DNA of 64,000 nt from Rhizodiscina lignyota (lineage: Eukaryota > Ascomycota > Dothideomycetes > Aulographales > Rhizodiscinaceae). Position 1 is the stretch's first letter. Every line of letters starts with the position of its first letter. The notes beneath the pieces were generated by a model. That model saw only the letters and a program-made list of their open reading frames with translations, ran no database searches and was not told the origin of the DNA. The stretch lies in contig ML978131.1 in assembly GCA_010015805.1 (NCBI GenBank), forward strand, positions 1,044,575-1,108,574. Direction: 5' to 3'. This document shows, in pieces, positions 34,014 through 45,697 of the stretch. A program made the translations under genes and the position numbers.

Positions 34014-34582
34014 ATGGTTCGAAGTTCTCCACATGTGTCCAACGGACAACTCTCCGGGCTATCCAGGGAGAACTTGCGACGCCATGAGCTCGCATCTGAC
34101 TTGGTTTGTTAGCGCAAAATAAGCAGACGTAATATACTGACAGGTATTAGCCCATACAAAGTGAGTCTTTGGCTCAGCAATATGTTCGCGCCGAACAAGA
34201 TCAGTATTGGCGCCAAACCTTCAACGTATACAACTCTTCCCAATGTACAATCCTCCACTCTTCACCTATCGAGAATACGCCAGAACAATACAACAGTCTT
34301 GAGCATTCTACACCTGAGACGACATCCTGGATGGAAAGGCTGGTCTGCCTTCCTCAGGTTGTCAGTCCGCGGCCCTGCGAACGTTTCGCAACTCCTGATG
34401 GCGTAACGGCGCCTTTCCCAATGTTAGAAAGAGAAGAAATGCGAGGCATCGGAATAACTTATGCTAGTATGGAAAGCACTGAGTTGAGAGAGACATATGC
34501 CAAACAAGCAACGAAAGTAATGGAGGAGAGGAGGATTGAGCGACATGAGAGGGCCAGAAAGAAGAGAGAGGCAGGGATATGA
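34014..34582 (+). CDS. Unknown protein B of a diverged paralog pair, two exons
   Basis: The model is join(34014..34103,34151..34582), 173 aa. The 47-nt intron starts GTTTGT, has a TACTGAC branch site and ends at the TAG ten bases beyond it; the AG directly after the branch site would lead to a stop. The intron is phase 0 after codon 30, at nearly the same place as in the gene at 30385 (after codon 33). Exon 1 has LSRENLRRHELA and exon 2 has ESLAQQYVRAEQDQYWRQ, matching LSEKNLLIHESL and AQQCINRERFQHWRQ of the other gene. The C terminus is a charged helix rich in Arg, Glu and Lys. No function is known to me. Confidence 0.6.
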
Positions 34583-35627
34583 CAAGGCTGCCCGACATTG
34601 AAACAAATTGCCGTCAGAGGACTATGAGCAGCGGAGCGCTTGAAGTCCTTCTGCGACTGGAGATATTACGCTTGCGATTTAGATAATCCGAACATCTTCT
34701 CCAAAGTCAAGGTTTGCAAAGGTGCGAGGAGAATATTCCAAAGATCTCACGATCCCCACGTGTGATGCTTACGCTTTTGAGTTCCACTTCTTGCGCGCAC
34801 GTGTAGTGAAATTCGGGCAAATGATGCACTGCACTCCAGATTTCCACCCCGAGCAGGGGAGAGGCCGGAGAGTGAGCAATTCAACGGGTCGATAGCCGCT
34901 GGCATGCACGAAGGGCTATCGGCACATGATCACGGTGGGATCTGCGAGTAAGAGCCTTCCACGCACGGTGACGCCAGACCCTCGATGATCCTCAGATCCT
35001 TGCTGTCAAATGCTTGATGGGAGTGGACCCTGCGGTGCCTGGAGCTATTTGCCGTTGCAAGACGTCGAGGAAGGGCCGACGCGCACTCTCATAACCACAT
35101 CGCAACGGCCTTTATCGATCGGAGCGAAGCGCAATCGGCCATTGAGTCGGCGGGCGACACGAAGCGGGAAAGGGAGCGGGCGCGGGCACTCTTATATTCA
35201 GCGCGTGCGCCCCAGACCGCGCAGACAAAGACCCACAATTAGTTAGACTACACAACTCACCGCATATGTCATAGCTCGCCTTTAGCCATTCGGCCTGCAT
35301 CACTGCATGCTGCTTGTAATCGCAGATTGCACTGCTTCTCGATCACAGCAACACTCCCTCCCTGCCGCCTGTCCTTGTCTCTCCATCGTCTCGTCGCTTC
35401 CTGCTGACACCCCGACCAGCCTCGTCAACCTCAGTTCCTTCCTTATTCGAGAGAGCACTCCTGTCGTGTGATCGGCTTCGTCAACAAACCTTCTCTCATC
35501 CTCAAGCACACAACGATCCTCTTTCTCCTCCAAACACCTCATGTTATCCTACAATTGACCTCCACTCCTTTGCAAGACACACCTCAGATCAATTTGCAGC
35601 ATACACAGAGATTAGCACCTACATGCG
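34583..35627. promoter_or_regulatory. Promoter and leader of the trehalase gene
   Basis: About 1 kb without a supported gene. The last 250 bp are C/T-rich and carry a short upstream frame, ATG CGA TGA, at 35623, which overlaps the start context of the trehalase ATG at 35628. I see no further features. Confidence 0.4.
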
Positions 35628-38091
35628 ATGACCTCGTCAGAAGAAGGCCACCCCTTTCACCACTACCGCACCCCTACCATCGAGCTCGATCCCCTCTCCG
35701 CTCCTCACGTATACTATGGCGATTCACATCGAAAGAAGGGCGCGGCAAGAGTGCGCACATACTCGACTGTTCGTGAGCACTCATCCTCTTAGTTGACGGG
35801 ATCTGACAGCTGTGGTAGATCATAGACAATGCGGCGCGACGACAGGGAACTATTGGGAACAAATCGCAGCCTGGACAAAGACGTCAAAGCCATGGTATGT
35901 GGATAGACCATGGCTGATGTCGTGGACATTTGGGCTAAACGATCTTTCAGATGAAGTATCGAGAGAAATTCCTCGACAGTTCCTTATCAACGTCGACGCA
36001 TGCTTGGAAGAATTGCTTGAACGCGAAGATACCGACAACAATTGCCAAATCACCATCGAAGATCTTGGACCAAAGGTACGACATGTGAGCGATGATAGTT
36101 GAGTGCCCTGCTCTAACCTTGTCACAGACCCTGTCCGTTGGCACTGCTGGCTCAGGAGGCTACAAGACCTTTGAGATTCGCGGCACCTACCAACTTTCGA
36201 ACTTGTTACAAGAACTCACTCTAGCAAAAGACTTTGGCCGCAAGAATATCATCCTTGACGAAGTGCGGTTGAACGAGAACCCTGTCAGCCGGTTAAGCCG
36301 CATGATTTCCGGTTCCTTCTGGCATAATCTCACGCGTCGTATTGATGGCTCGAATATTGCGCAGGTGGGTAAGGATCCTAAAGATTGGACAGACGATCCT
36401 CGACCGAGAATCTACATTCCCGTTGGGGCACCAGAGCAGCACGAATACTACTCGAAAATCGCAGAAGATCATCCAGAGATCAGATTGGATGTACAGTGGC
36501 TTCAGGATCCTTGTGATGACGACGAGTACGTGCGGGATCTCAACGACAAGCCGGGCCTACTTGCAGTAGCAATGGAAGAGATTCTCGATCCAATCACTGG
36601 CCTGAAGACATTCAAAGGACTGCCATTCGTAGTCCCCGGAGGACGCTTCAATGAGCTTTACGGCTGGGATAGCTACATGGAGTCACTTGGTCTCCTTGTC
36701 AACAACAAGGTTGACATGGTCAGGTCCATGGTCACTCACTTCTGTTTCTGCATCAAACATTATAACAAGATTCTTAATGCTAATCGTACCTACTACCTCT
36801 GCCGATCGCAACCGCCGTTCCTTACAGACATGGCTCTGCGATGCTACGACCGCATCAAGCACGAATCAGGAGCCCTGGAGTTCTTGAAACAGGCCATTCT
36901 CGCTGCCATGAAGGAGTATTACTCTGTTTGGATGTCAAGCCCTCGCCTCGACCCTGAGAGCGGTCTTTCGCGCTACCGTCCTGGTGGCTTCGGTGTGCCA
37001 CCTGAGACCGAAGCCTCTCATTTCGTACACATTCTCATGCCATATGCTAAGAAGAACAACATGACTTTCGAGGAGTTTGTCGACGCCTACAATCACCATC
37101 GCGTGGAGGAGCCAGAGCTTGACGAATACTTCTTGCACGACCGCGCTGTCCGCGAGTCTGGCCACGACACATCTTACCGTCTCGAGAAAGTCGCAGCGAA
37201 TCTTGCCACCGTGGACCTCAATTCACTGCTGTACAAGTACGAGACTGACATCGCGAGGACGATTCGCGCCTACTTCAACGACAAGCTCATCGTACCTGCT
37301 GAGTTCTGCACGCGAGACCAAACATCAAATCACATCGAAACTAGCGCAGTGTGGGATCGTCGTGCAAAGCGCCGACGCATGCTGATGGACAAATACATGT
37401 GGAGTGAGGAGAAAGGCATGTATTTCGACTACAACACTGCCAAGAAGCAGAAGACGTACTACGAGTCTGCTACCACCTTCTGGCCCATGTGGGCTGGTGT
37501 CGCTACACCTCGTCAAGCCGCCGTGCTCGTTGAGCAGGCTTTACCAAAGCTCGAAGCATTTGGTGGTCTAGTCTCTGGAACGGAAGAATCTCGTGGCGCG
37601 GTTGGCTTGGAGAGACCAAATCGACAGTGGGACTATCCATTCGGTTGGGCGCCACAGCAGATCCTGGCATGGGTGGGGCTCCAGCGATATGGCTTCGAAG
37701 AAGATGCGCAGAGGATCTGCTACAAGTGGCTGTACATGGTCACGAAGGCGTTTGTTGACTTCAATGGTGTCGTGGTGGAGAAATACGATGTCACGAGGCC
37801 GATTGATCCGCATAAGGTCGAGGCAGAGTATGGCAATCAGGGCGCAGATTTTAAGGGCGTGGCGAGAGAAGGGTAAGCTATCCAATGGCACCATTTGTCC
37901 TTTTTGATGAGAGAAAGACTAAGGTGGCGAATAGCTTTGGCTGGGTCAACGCCTCCTACGTCCTCGGCCTCACGATCGTCAATGCGCACATGCGTCGCGC
38001 GCTGGGCGCGTGCACGACTTATGATACTTTTGTCAAGGCGACAGAGGCGCTGGGCTTGGACCCTTCGGAATTCGGCGCAAATGGTGCTTAA
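35628..38091 (+). CDS. Neutral trehalase (GH37), five exons
   Basis: The model is join(35628..35772,35826..35894,35951..36075,36128..37872,37935..38091), 746 aa, the usual length of fungal neutral trehalase. It hydrolyses cytosolic trehalose to two glucose. The N-terminal region carries RTYSTV and a PKA-type site, RRQS (Ser70), matching the phosphorylation-controlled sites of the family. A calcium-binding loop [12 protein letters not shown] is at residues 98-109. The two GH37 signatures are [16 protein letters not shown] and [10 protein letters not shown]; the second half of the active site includes EKYDV near the C terminus. Intron lengths are 53, 56, 52 and 62 nt. The last intron falls within the Gly codon of [12 protein letters not shown]. 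There is no signal peptide, which argues against acid trehalase. Regulation by PKA and calcium through 14-3-3 binding is inferred from yeast Nth1. Confidence 0.95.
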
Positions 38092-38577
38092 GTGTGTGAA
38101 AGAACGGTCATTAGAGCGAGCTGAAACGACGACACGAACCGTTATGACTTAGATATGACCAGAACCTTCTGCGGTTAAGAAGACTGGGGGATTCTTCTCT
38201 TGTATTATAGAGTTGCATCATTGGCATGAGGGCGGATTGAGAGGATGCTTTCTTGCTTAAGGGATTCGTGGTGTTGCGGGACTTCAAAAGTCGATGGTTG
38301 TCCACATGTTGATAGTGGATGACGGCTCCTGAATTGTGAATTAGAAGTATTAAATCATTCACTCTGGAGCTCCCAAACTAGTAATTCTTTGACTTAGTGA
38401 AATCGAAGATGTTTAATCACGTGCGCATCAACATTCACGCTGTATAACCGGGTAATCCCCGGAACTACGATGCTGGTCAATGCTCAAGCTAACATCTGCC
38501 TAGACATCTTAAAGTCAACTTTAAGTTCGACTCCAAAGTGCACGCGATCAACTTCTTCCCAGACACCACAAGTCAAG
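38092..38577. promoter_or_regulatory. Promoter of the CSN1 gene
   Basis: About 490 bp between the trehalase stop and the CSN1 ATG. No gene or clear element is visible. Confidence 0.4.
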
Positions 38578-40282
38578 ATGGCGGAAGGATTGGAGCAGTC
38601 GCCCTTTTTCGTGAAGGCTGTGAAGGATGGCGATATTGTTGTCGCTGGTGAGACCGCATTTCGCTTTACTGCGTCAAGCGATCGACAGCTAACGAACGAT
38701 TACAGATGCGCCTAAATTCAGTCTGGAGTCGTACATCAATGAGTATAGCGGTATAAATCCTGCGAGCTACACTATATAACTTGTAGAACTGACATATGGT
38801 CCAGGAAAGACTCGACTCTATCGTCTCGCCCACATTTCTTGGAGGTCGACGTACCTCTGCCTCGATGCCATCTCCGCCGCCATAACCGAATCCAAGCGTG
38901 TCGGAGATGTCCACTTCTATCTCTCAGCCATGGAGCTTCTCCAAAAACTTGAGCTACCATCTGCCATGATTGCCAAACTCCCAAAAGACATACAATCAGG
39001 AATTGACGTGGCGTGGGTTGAGAAGCAGACGAGGACAATCAAGGCGGAGACGGATCGGCTTGAGGCGGAGTTAAGGACTTACAAGAACAACTTGATCAAG
39101 GAAAGCATCAGGGTATGTATTAATTATTACCATGTCCCCGCTCCCGTGCAAAGTTGTGACACTCTACAGATGGGCAACGAAGAGCTCGGCAAGCACTACT
39201 ACAACATCGGCGATCTTCCAAACGCCGCCAAGGCATATGGCCGCATGCGAGACTACTGCACCACGCAGAAGCACATCGCTGACATGACTCTGCGCCTTAT
39301 CTTCGTCTCCATCGCTCAGAGGAACTGGAACAGCGTCCAGTCCTGGTGCACTAAGCTTCACACGGTCACTCTCAGGCCTGAAGAGCGCGAGCGCATCGAC
39401 CCAATCGAAATGGTTTGCCAAGGGCTCTCCTCTCTCAGTACTGGCAACTATGGTCACGCTGCAGAGGAGTTCCTGAGAGTCAATCCGTCGTACGTGAACG
39501 GCGAGCCCCAAGCTGGCATCGTCTTTCAGAAGCAGGTCATGACTGGCAACGATGTTGCCGTCTATGGCGGCCTCTGCGCCCTCGCATCCATGGACCGCAA
39601 GGAACTTCAGTCCCGCGTCCTCAACAACTCAAACTTCCGCCAATTTCTCGAGCTCGAGCCGCACATCCGCCGTGCCATCACTGCATTCGTGGGTAGCAAG
39701 TACACCACGTGCTTGCAAATCCTGGATAGCTATCGCGTGGACTACGTGCTTGATATCCACCTGTATAGGCATTTTGACGTCATCTACGACCGCGTGAGGA
39801 GCAAGAGCATCGTGCAGTACTTCATTCCTTTCAGCGTTGTCACTTTTACCGAGATGGAGAAGGCGTTCCCGCCGAGGGGTGGAAAGGGAATTCAGGATGA
39901 ACTCGTGGGCATGATCCAGAGTGGCTTATTGGATGCAAGGATCGATATTCCAAAGAAGGTGTGTTATCTATCCTGCAGTTACGTTTTGTACAAGCACAGT
40001 CGCTTAACTTGCAATTCACAGTTGCTGGTCGCACCGAAGAAGAATCCTCGCGCCGAGGTCCAGGCATCTGCGGTCAACATGTCAAAGGCATATGAGCGGA
40101 ATCTACGCCTTCGGCTTGTACGCATGAACATGCTGAATGCGGGCTTGCAAGTGCAGGCACCAAAGTCGGCGAAGCAAGGTGGCTACGACATTGCTGGCCT
40201 GGTCGATGATAACTACAGCTCTGCTCCATCTGCACGAGTTGTTGGTGGTGGTAGGAAGGCGAAGTGGGATGGCAGTAGGTAG
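38578..40282 (+). CDS. csnA: COP9 signalosome complex subunit 1
   Basis: The model is join(38578..38647,38706..38750,38805..39112,39170..39958,40022..40282), 490 aa. CSN1 is a scaffold subunit of the COP9 signalosome, which removes Nedd8 from cullins of SCF ligases and controls development in filamentous fungi. The segment MGNEELGKHYYNIGDLPNAA followed by RMRDYCTTQKHI is the Rpn7/CSN1 helical repeat block, and the PCI module lies at residues ~260-420 (YRHFDVIYDRVRSKSIVQYF and following). The extended C-terminal tail and the length favour CSN1 over proteasome Rpn7. The start MAEGLEQSPF was chosen because the open frame upstream lacks family character. Introns 3 (57 nt) and 4 (63 nt) are multiples of three and stop-free. 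The symbol follows Aspergillus usage. Confidence 0.92.
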
Positions 40283-40915
40283 GGACTAGAAGAGCGCTGC
40301 TGATTGACTACAATGCCTGGCGAAGAATTCTCGCATGGAAGACAACAGTCTGCGATGTTGCATTTCGGAGATACCTTAAGCATAGCGATGGCGTGTGGAC
40401 TACGGGCTACGATGGATGGACTACTGAACACGAAGGAATGAGGGTGTCTCGAAACCCCCAGGCGCAGATAGACGTCCAGAATCAAAGGGATGAGCTCAAG
40501 ACTCTCTTTCTTCCCCTGTATCAGCACCAGTTTCTTAGCGCTCGTAATCTCTTCTGAGGCACGGTCCACCTGCTTGTGACGGATATCCGCGGCGCACAGG
40601 ATGTAACGAAGTTGATCGTGTTGTTGCTCCGCGGATGGATGCAATTTCGCGTCGCGTCTTTCTGCTACGTCACCAACGTGCCGTTATTCAACACCTTTAC
40701 TCTTGCTCTTTCACCTATCATTTCTCACTCCACCTTCTTCACTGCTAACGTCCTTTCAACTGACCGTTGGCATCTTTTACTTTTGGCAATTGGTTTCCTG
40801 TCTCAGTATTTGGCTTCTCTTGCACCTTGTCTCAGTACAGACGCACGTATACGAGCTGAGACCACGCAAACACTCTACTGTACACAAAAGCTAGCCACAA
40901 AAGCTACGCAGAAAC
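40283..40915. promoter_or_regulatory. Intergenic, promoter of the Ser/Pro-rich protein gene
   Basis: About 630 bp. A CT-rich leader precedes the ATG at 40916. No gene is supported. Confidence 0.4.
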
Positions 40916-42652
40916 ATGGAGAAACCAGACGGCTCCAAGCGTCCTCGACGCCCAAGCAGGCTCGCCAGATGGGCTCAGAAACTGCGCAGGTCATCCAGCC
41001 AGAGCACTGCACAAATGCGATCAATGGCACAACAAGTAAATAAGGAGTTGAAAGGGGAACCGAGCGAGAACACCACGCAAACGCCACCGGCGGCACAACA
41101 AGCGAATGAAGAGCCAAGAGAAGAACACAACAACGAAAGCATAGCATCTACGAACAACTCAGAAATGAGCCTGATGATCGCCATTGGCACCGTCCAGTCA
41201 CGCCGTCCAACAATTCAACACGTCCCATCGGGCATCCAAGCGACTATCGCAGAGTTGGACAGTGTCAGCCAGTTGACTTTGGTGTCCAACTTCAGCAATC
41301 CTAGTGTTGCCGAGATACCCCATGTTGCACGCCATGTTGCTGAGCCTGCCATCCGCACGCGCCGCATTTCGCGATTCATCGAGGGCGTTGAGACTGCGTT
41401 TGACCCTAGACGCTCATGGAATAGTAGTGGTACTACGGTATGTTGACACTTCCCACTCACACAAGAAATGTTTTACGTCTCTAAAGGCCTCTCAGCTCGT
41501 TGACGAGCCAATTTCCGAACGCGAAGAGTTCCTCGACACGTTCACGCAGCCTGGCACGGCTGATAACAGTGCAGTGCCTCAAGTCTATTGGTCGCTCTCT
41601 GTTCGTAACACCGAGGACATCGTTCATGCTGGGCCGTCGGGCACGCAATCCCGCAGATCTTTCTCTGCCCGCATCATTGAGGAGGACACCGCCCAAAACT
41701 CTCCGGCGGACACACAAGCTTACGGATCCCTCTCTATCGACAACACCGAGAGTGGCGCTCATACGTCTCCACCTCCTGTGTAAGCCCGCTTCTCCCTCTC
41801 TATAGAAAGCACGAAGACACAGTCCATTTTGTCAGAAGGACTTTGAGGTGCTCGCATCACCGGCCTCAGAGCCACACAATGTATCATAGCTTTCCTTTCT
41901 TGTATAATTCTCTCAATCAATCCACTGTATTATACGCATCTCCTTGTGCTCTCTATGTGCTCTGACGTACTTATCCACCCAGAACACCAACTATCTCTTC
42001 ACTTTCGGCAAGAAGACGACCACCGCCGCTTCAGCTCACTCTTACCGGCACATCCTTGAATGTCCCGGAGACCGTCCGGCCACGTCATGCGTACTCAAGC
42101 TTGAATCTGTCGTCTCCAAGCCCATCCGTCAATGAGGCTATCCGGTCCGGCCAAGCAGTGCAGGAGCTCAGGATGTGGGTTCGCTCATTCTCGCTCCCGG
42201 AGCGCGTGCGTCCAGGCGTGGCATGGCTCCCACCTACGACCGAGCAGGCGATGGCCGAGCACGGCACCTTCAGCGCGTCTGTCTCCACTGAGAACGGTTC
42301 CGAGGGCGACTCCACGCCTCGAGCAAGCGCCCCGGACACGCCGACTAGAGATACTATGCCCTTCCCCCGCCTGGAGGACTACACGCCTAGTGTCTACTCC
42401 TCCACAGAGGATGTCTTCGGCCTGCTGGTGCGCCCGCCTCCAGCTAGGCGCGGCTACACTGCAGTCATCGACGAGGTCGATGAGGTAGTGGACATGTATG
42501 GTGGACTGGGTGGAGCGGAGGCGGCGGCGCCGCTGGTGGATGTTGTAGACAGGGGGCAGGAGAACGTGTTTCCGCTGAGAAGGGAGAGCTTGAGGAGGGA
42601 TGGTGGAAGAGTGGTGGAGGGGTACAGGAGGCTGGTTATGGAGCCGTTTTGA
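40916..42652 (+). CDS. Ser/Thr/Pro-rich protein of unknown function, three exons
   Basis: The model is join(40916..41437,41487..41779,41983..42652), 494 aa. Intron 1 is 49 nt with a GTATGT donor. Intron 2 is 203 nt, starts GTAAGC and ends CACCCAG with a CTGAC branch site nearby; without it the protein would stop after SPPPV. The N terminus is basic (SKRPRRPSRLARWAQKLRRS), and most of the remainder is predicted disordered, rich in Ser, Thr, Glu and Pro. The last ~100 residues are acidic and hydrophobic (VIDEVDEVVDMYGGLGG). I recognise no domain, signal peptide or membrane span. The three-exon model is supported by frame continuity only. A potential G-quadruplex run begins four bases after the stop codon. 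Confidence 0.6.
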
Positions 42653-42656
42653 GAGT

Positions 42657-42687
42657 GGGGATGGGGGTGGGGGTGGGGGTGGAGGAT
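42657..42687 (+). other. G-rich run with G-quadruplex potential
   Basis: Four G runs of four or five bases are separated by AT or single T (GGGG AT GGGGG T GGGGG T GGGGG), starting four bases past the TGA of the three-exon gene and on its coding strand, so the run would be present in the mRNA. Confidence 0.7.
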
Positions 42688-42796
42688 GGGAGATGATAGA
42701 CGCAGTGCAAGTAGGCAGAGTAACATCAGCTTTAAACAAGCTGGCCAATGTCAAATGTACAATTAAAATACGTGTTACATCGCTGCTCTATCTACC

Positions 42797-43109
42797 TAGT
42801 ACCCACTACTACGAAGCTGTATATATTGGCTAAATGACACGATTTACCCTCTAAGATATATCAAATAGAACGCTGAGGGCCCGTGCATGTTGGTGTCGTT
42901 AATTGCGATAGGGAATAACGGCTGGTACACGTGACTTAGGCGCACCACTGTGTGTCTGAACCCAGTGTCCACTGCTATGAAGCTGGAGATATTAGCTAAT
43001 GGCCGTGATTCTCCCTCCGAGATATACTAAATAGGGTGGTAGAAGTCCCGTGCACGTTGGTGTGCTAGATAGAGATAGGGATAAACAACAAGTGCATGAC
43101 TTACGCGCG
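42797..43109. repeat. Imperfect tandem duplication, period about 166 bp
   Basis: The two copies are about 42797-42944 and 42963-43109. Shared landmarks in order are CCCACTACTACGAAGCTG / TCCACTGCTATGAAGCTG (42804 and 42970), a GATATA(T)CAAATAG / GATATACTAAATAG block, CCCGTGCATGTTGGTGT / CCCGTGCACGTTGGTGT and a GTGCATGACTTACGCGCG-like end. The differences are scattered transitions in both directions rather than a one-sided C-to-T pattern. Confidence 0.75.
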
Positions 43110-44827
43110 TTGCGATATCTAAATCTCAACTCTGCCACTGTAAAAAGGATGCCTGTATGCAATCTCAAATAAGCTAGCTCTTAGCCAACTCGAACGTGTC
43201 AATCGCAGCCATTCCAAGCTGTTGATGATCATGATTAAGGGCTATACTTGCCATTTGCAAGGTGGTCTTGTGTCAGGTGGAGTGCCCAGTTGCTCTCCGC
43301 GTGCGCTATCGTAAGGTCTGAAAGCACACCACATGCGGCATCAGGGCGGGACCAGACGTATTGACGCCGATACCGTTGACGCATGTTCTGTGCACGGTGA
43401 GTAGAATATCTGAACGGATATAGAGTGTTAATGCAAAGGCCCAAATAAAGGAATGCAAAACCCCCCCTTTCTTCTTCTCGCCCAAAAAAAATAAAAAATA
43501 AATAATAATTATTGGGAGGCAAAAACTCTACACCACCCCCCTCTTGAATCCTTTTTATCAGATTAAGAGGGAGGAAGGTGCAGTTGAACCAGCATTATCT
43601 GGTTTATTTAGATTTAGTATTTAATTGGCCTAGATCAAGTGTTAATACTGTACTAAAGGGGCTAGTGCGCACCTTTGATTTAAGTTTTGAAGAGTGAGGG
43701 CTCTCAATTCTCACACCACAGTGCCCGAAGGCAGGGATTGGAATACGCGAGTTGTACATATACTCACTAAATCTAAAATAATCCCCCTCCTCACCAAGCA
43801 GATTTCCCTGACACAGCGCACGCACTACTCATTCTCTTTTTCATTACACTCACACCTTACAACTCTTAAGTAGCTGCTTTGAGGTATTCCACTTTTTGGC
43901 GCAACACGACGCATCGTAGATACCCTCCGGAAGTCCTCGATTGCAGAGCGGATCTGAGTGCGCATAAGACATGTTATGGTATCCATTCTGCCCTCTTTAT
44001 TTATTGCGTTTCGTTTTGTCCTTCTCTTCTAGTGTCGCGCTTGTTTTCCGAACTTTCTGGTTTTGGACCACGTCTCAAGCTAAAACTTGCTGCAAGGGAT
44101 CCATAGTGCATGTATTCCGGTACATTGAACATTATGAAAAATGAATTGCGAGAGCGATAAGAAGCTTATGCCGATGCATCCTCGTACCATGAAGACAGAC
44201 ATCAGCGACCAGGACGAAAGAAAGCTGTACAGCAGCGGTGCTATGTCCCCATCATGGTAGCGAGAAGTCCCAGACAGCTCCCACATGCCTAAATGCATGG
44301 AGTATAAGTCCCGATGCAGGAACTTGATGGGGCTGACGAGTGGCTGTCCTCCTGTTCCGTTATCGAGGCGTCTTCTGAAATTACACTGAGTCTCATGACT
44401 GTGGACGTATTTCCATTGAGGCCGACAAACTTTCAAAGATACAACTCTTGTGTATATCATCGATTCCATGGCTATAATTTTCAAACGGCAGACGTTAGCA
44501 GCTGTGGAGAGGTCCTTTTCATCGACATTTCCAAGGTGCTCGAGCGTTCGAACTACGTTTCGACAAGGCCATCAGAGAAACAACATCTTCTCATGCTTCT
44601 TATAGTGAAAGAGGATAGTATTTTAACAACGAACGACAAGAAATGAAGGCACTTGTGAGTCTGGATGTCTGGGACGAAGTGGACGAAGACGGGATAAAGA
44701 CTAGCCCTTGGCGATCGGATGGCCCCTTCCGAATCCCAACCGAATTTCCCGCACCCTTTCGGGCCTCACTCAGCATGCAACTCCCATCGATTCATATGGA
44801 CTTCGTGAGTCTAATCATTCGTGCAGA

Positions 44828-45697
44828 ATGTCACCCATTCTTGAACTGCCGCAAGAACTGAGGGATCGTATCTTTGATTTGGTCTTGGAAGATGCCAGCG
44901 TCTTCGTGATGAACGGATCCTGCGCTTGCCGGCGAAGTTTGTTTGAAGAAGGATCTCTCCTACGCGTCCGATACCACGAGGGACCGTCCGACATAAGTTC
45001 TACGCAGAGCTACGAGATTCAGTACCTTGTCTGCTCGACGGTCTTTGCGGTCAATCGTCAGCTCCGTGCAGATAGCATCAGCGCTCTCAGAAGGCTTAGA
45101 TCTCGCCAGATCCTTCTCAGCACTTCGACCGTGCGGGCTATGAAGTTCATCCACGAGTGTTCCAGCGAGCCCAGGGACCGGATAACACAGATCTTCCTAG
45201 CTGATGAATGTTCTTGCCACCCCTTTGAACGAGATCCTCTCCTTCTCCCTCTAGAGAGGCCATCCGGAGGGCCATTGACGCAATCTGAACTAGCGAGCAA
45301 GTGGTGTGCAGCCTACGTCGACCGGCTGCCTTCACTACGACATGTAACATTGCTTGTACCAACGTCCATGGTAATGGTGCGACGAGACTTGCGGCGGCTG
45401 TATCAAAAGTTCTTTGAACCGCTCCAGGAAGGACGACTCGAACAGATCACAGTCATCCTTGGCTATAGTCATACGAGCCACTACGAACCAGATTTGGATT
45501 ATGAGCAGAGTTGGTTGCTCGGACGGCCACGCACATCAGTTCCACCCGATGAGCCATATCACGACTATTTTGCACGCTTACGAGCAAAGCACGAATGGCT
45601 CGACATCTCAGTCGAACGGTGGAGAAATAGTAAGATCAACTACTTCGGCGTCCCGGGCGCTCGTCTGATATTCAGGATACGAAGAAACGCGCTCTAG
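44828..45697 (+). CDS. F-box-like protein of unknown function
   Basis: Single exon, 289 aa from ATG 44828. The N terminus, ILELPQELRDRIFDLVLEDA, is the LPxELRxxIF core typical of the short F-box-like motif found in very many Pezizomycotina proteins with this layout. The remainder lacks a repeat domain such as LRR or WD40 and has a predicted alpha/beta character (SLRHVTLLVPTSM, LEQITVILGYSH). The start was chosen because the motif follows directly; the frame is open a further 40 codons upstream. There is no signal peptide. If the motif is functional, the protein would bind Skp1 and act as a substrate adaptor, but many such genes are of unknown role. A decayed gene with the same type of N terminus lies at 51091. 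Confidence 0.75.
   Translation: MSPILELPQELRDRIFDLVLEDASVFVMNGSCACRRSLFEEGSLLRVRYHEGPSDISSTQSYEIQYLVCSTVFAVNRQLRADSISALRRLRSRQILLSTSTVRAMKFIHECSSEPRDRITQIFLADECSCHPFERDPLLLPLERPSGGPLTQSELASKWCAAYVDRLPSLRHVTLLVPTSMVMVRRDLRRLYQKFFEPLQEGRLEQITVILGYSHTSHYEPDLDYEQSWLLGRPRTSVPPDEPYHDYFARLRAKHEWLDISVERWRNSKINYFGVPGARLIFRIRRNAL

Larger units (their letters stand above)
42653..44827. other. Intergenic region with a tandem duplication
   Basis: No gene is supported in these 2.2 kb. It contains the G-rich run next to the preceding stop codon and the 166-bp tandem duplication, both listed separately, an A-rich run near 43490-43510, and only short frames elsewhere. The frame at 44080-44484 on the minus strand has no recognisable content. 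Confidence 0.4.

Noticed and set aside
27411-35627. Transposable element in the gene-poor stretch
   Set aside because: I saw no reverse transcriptase, integrase or transposase motifs and no long terminal or inverted repeats.
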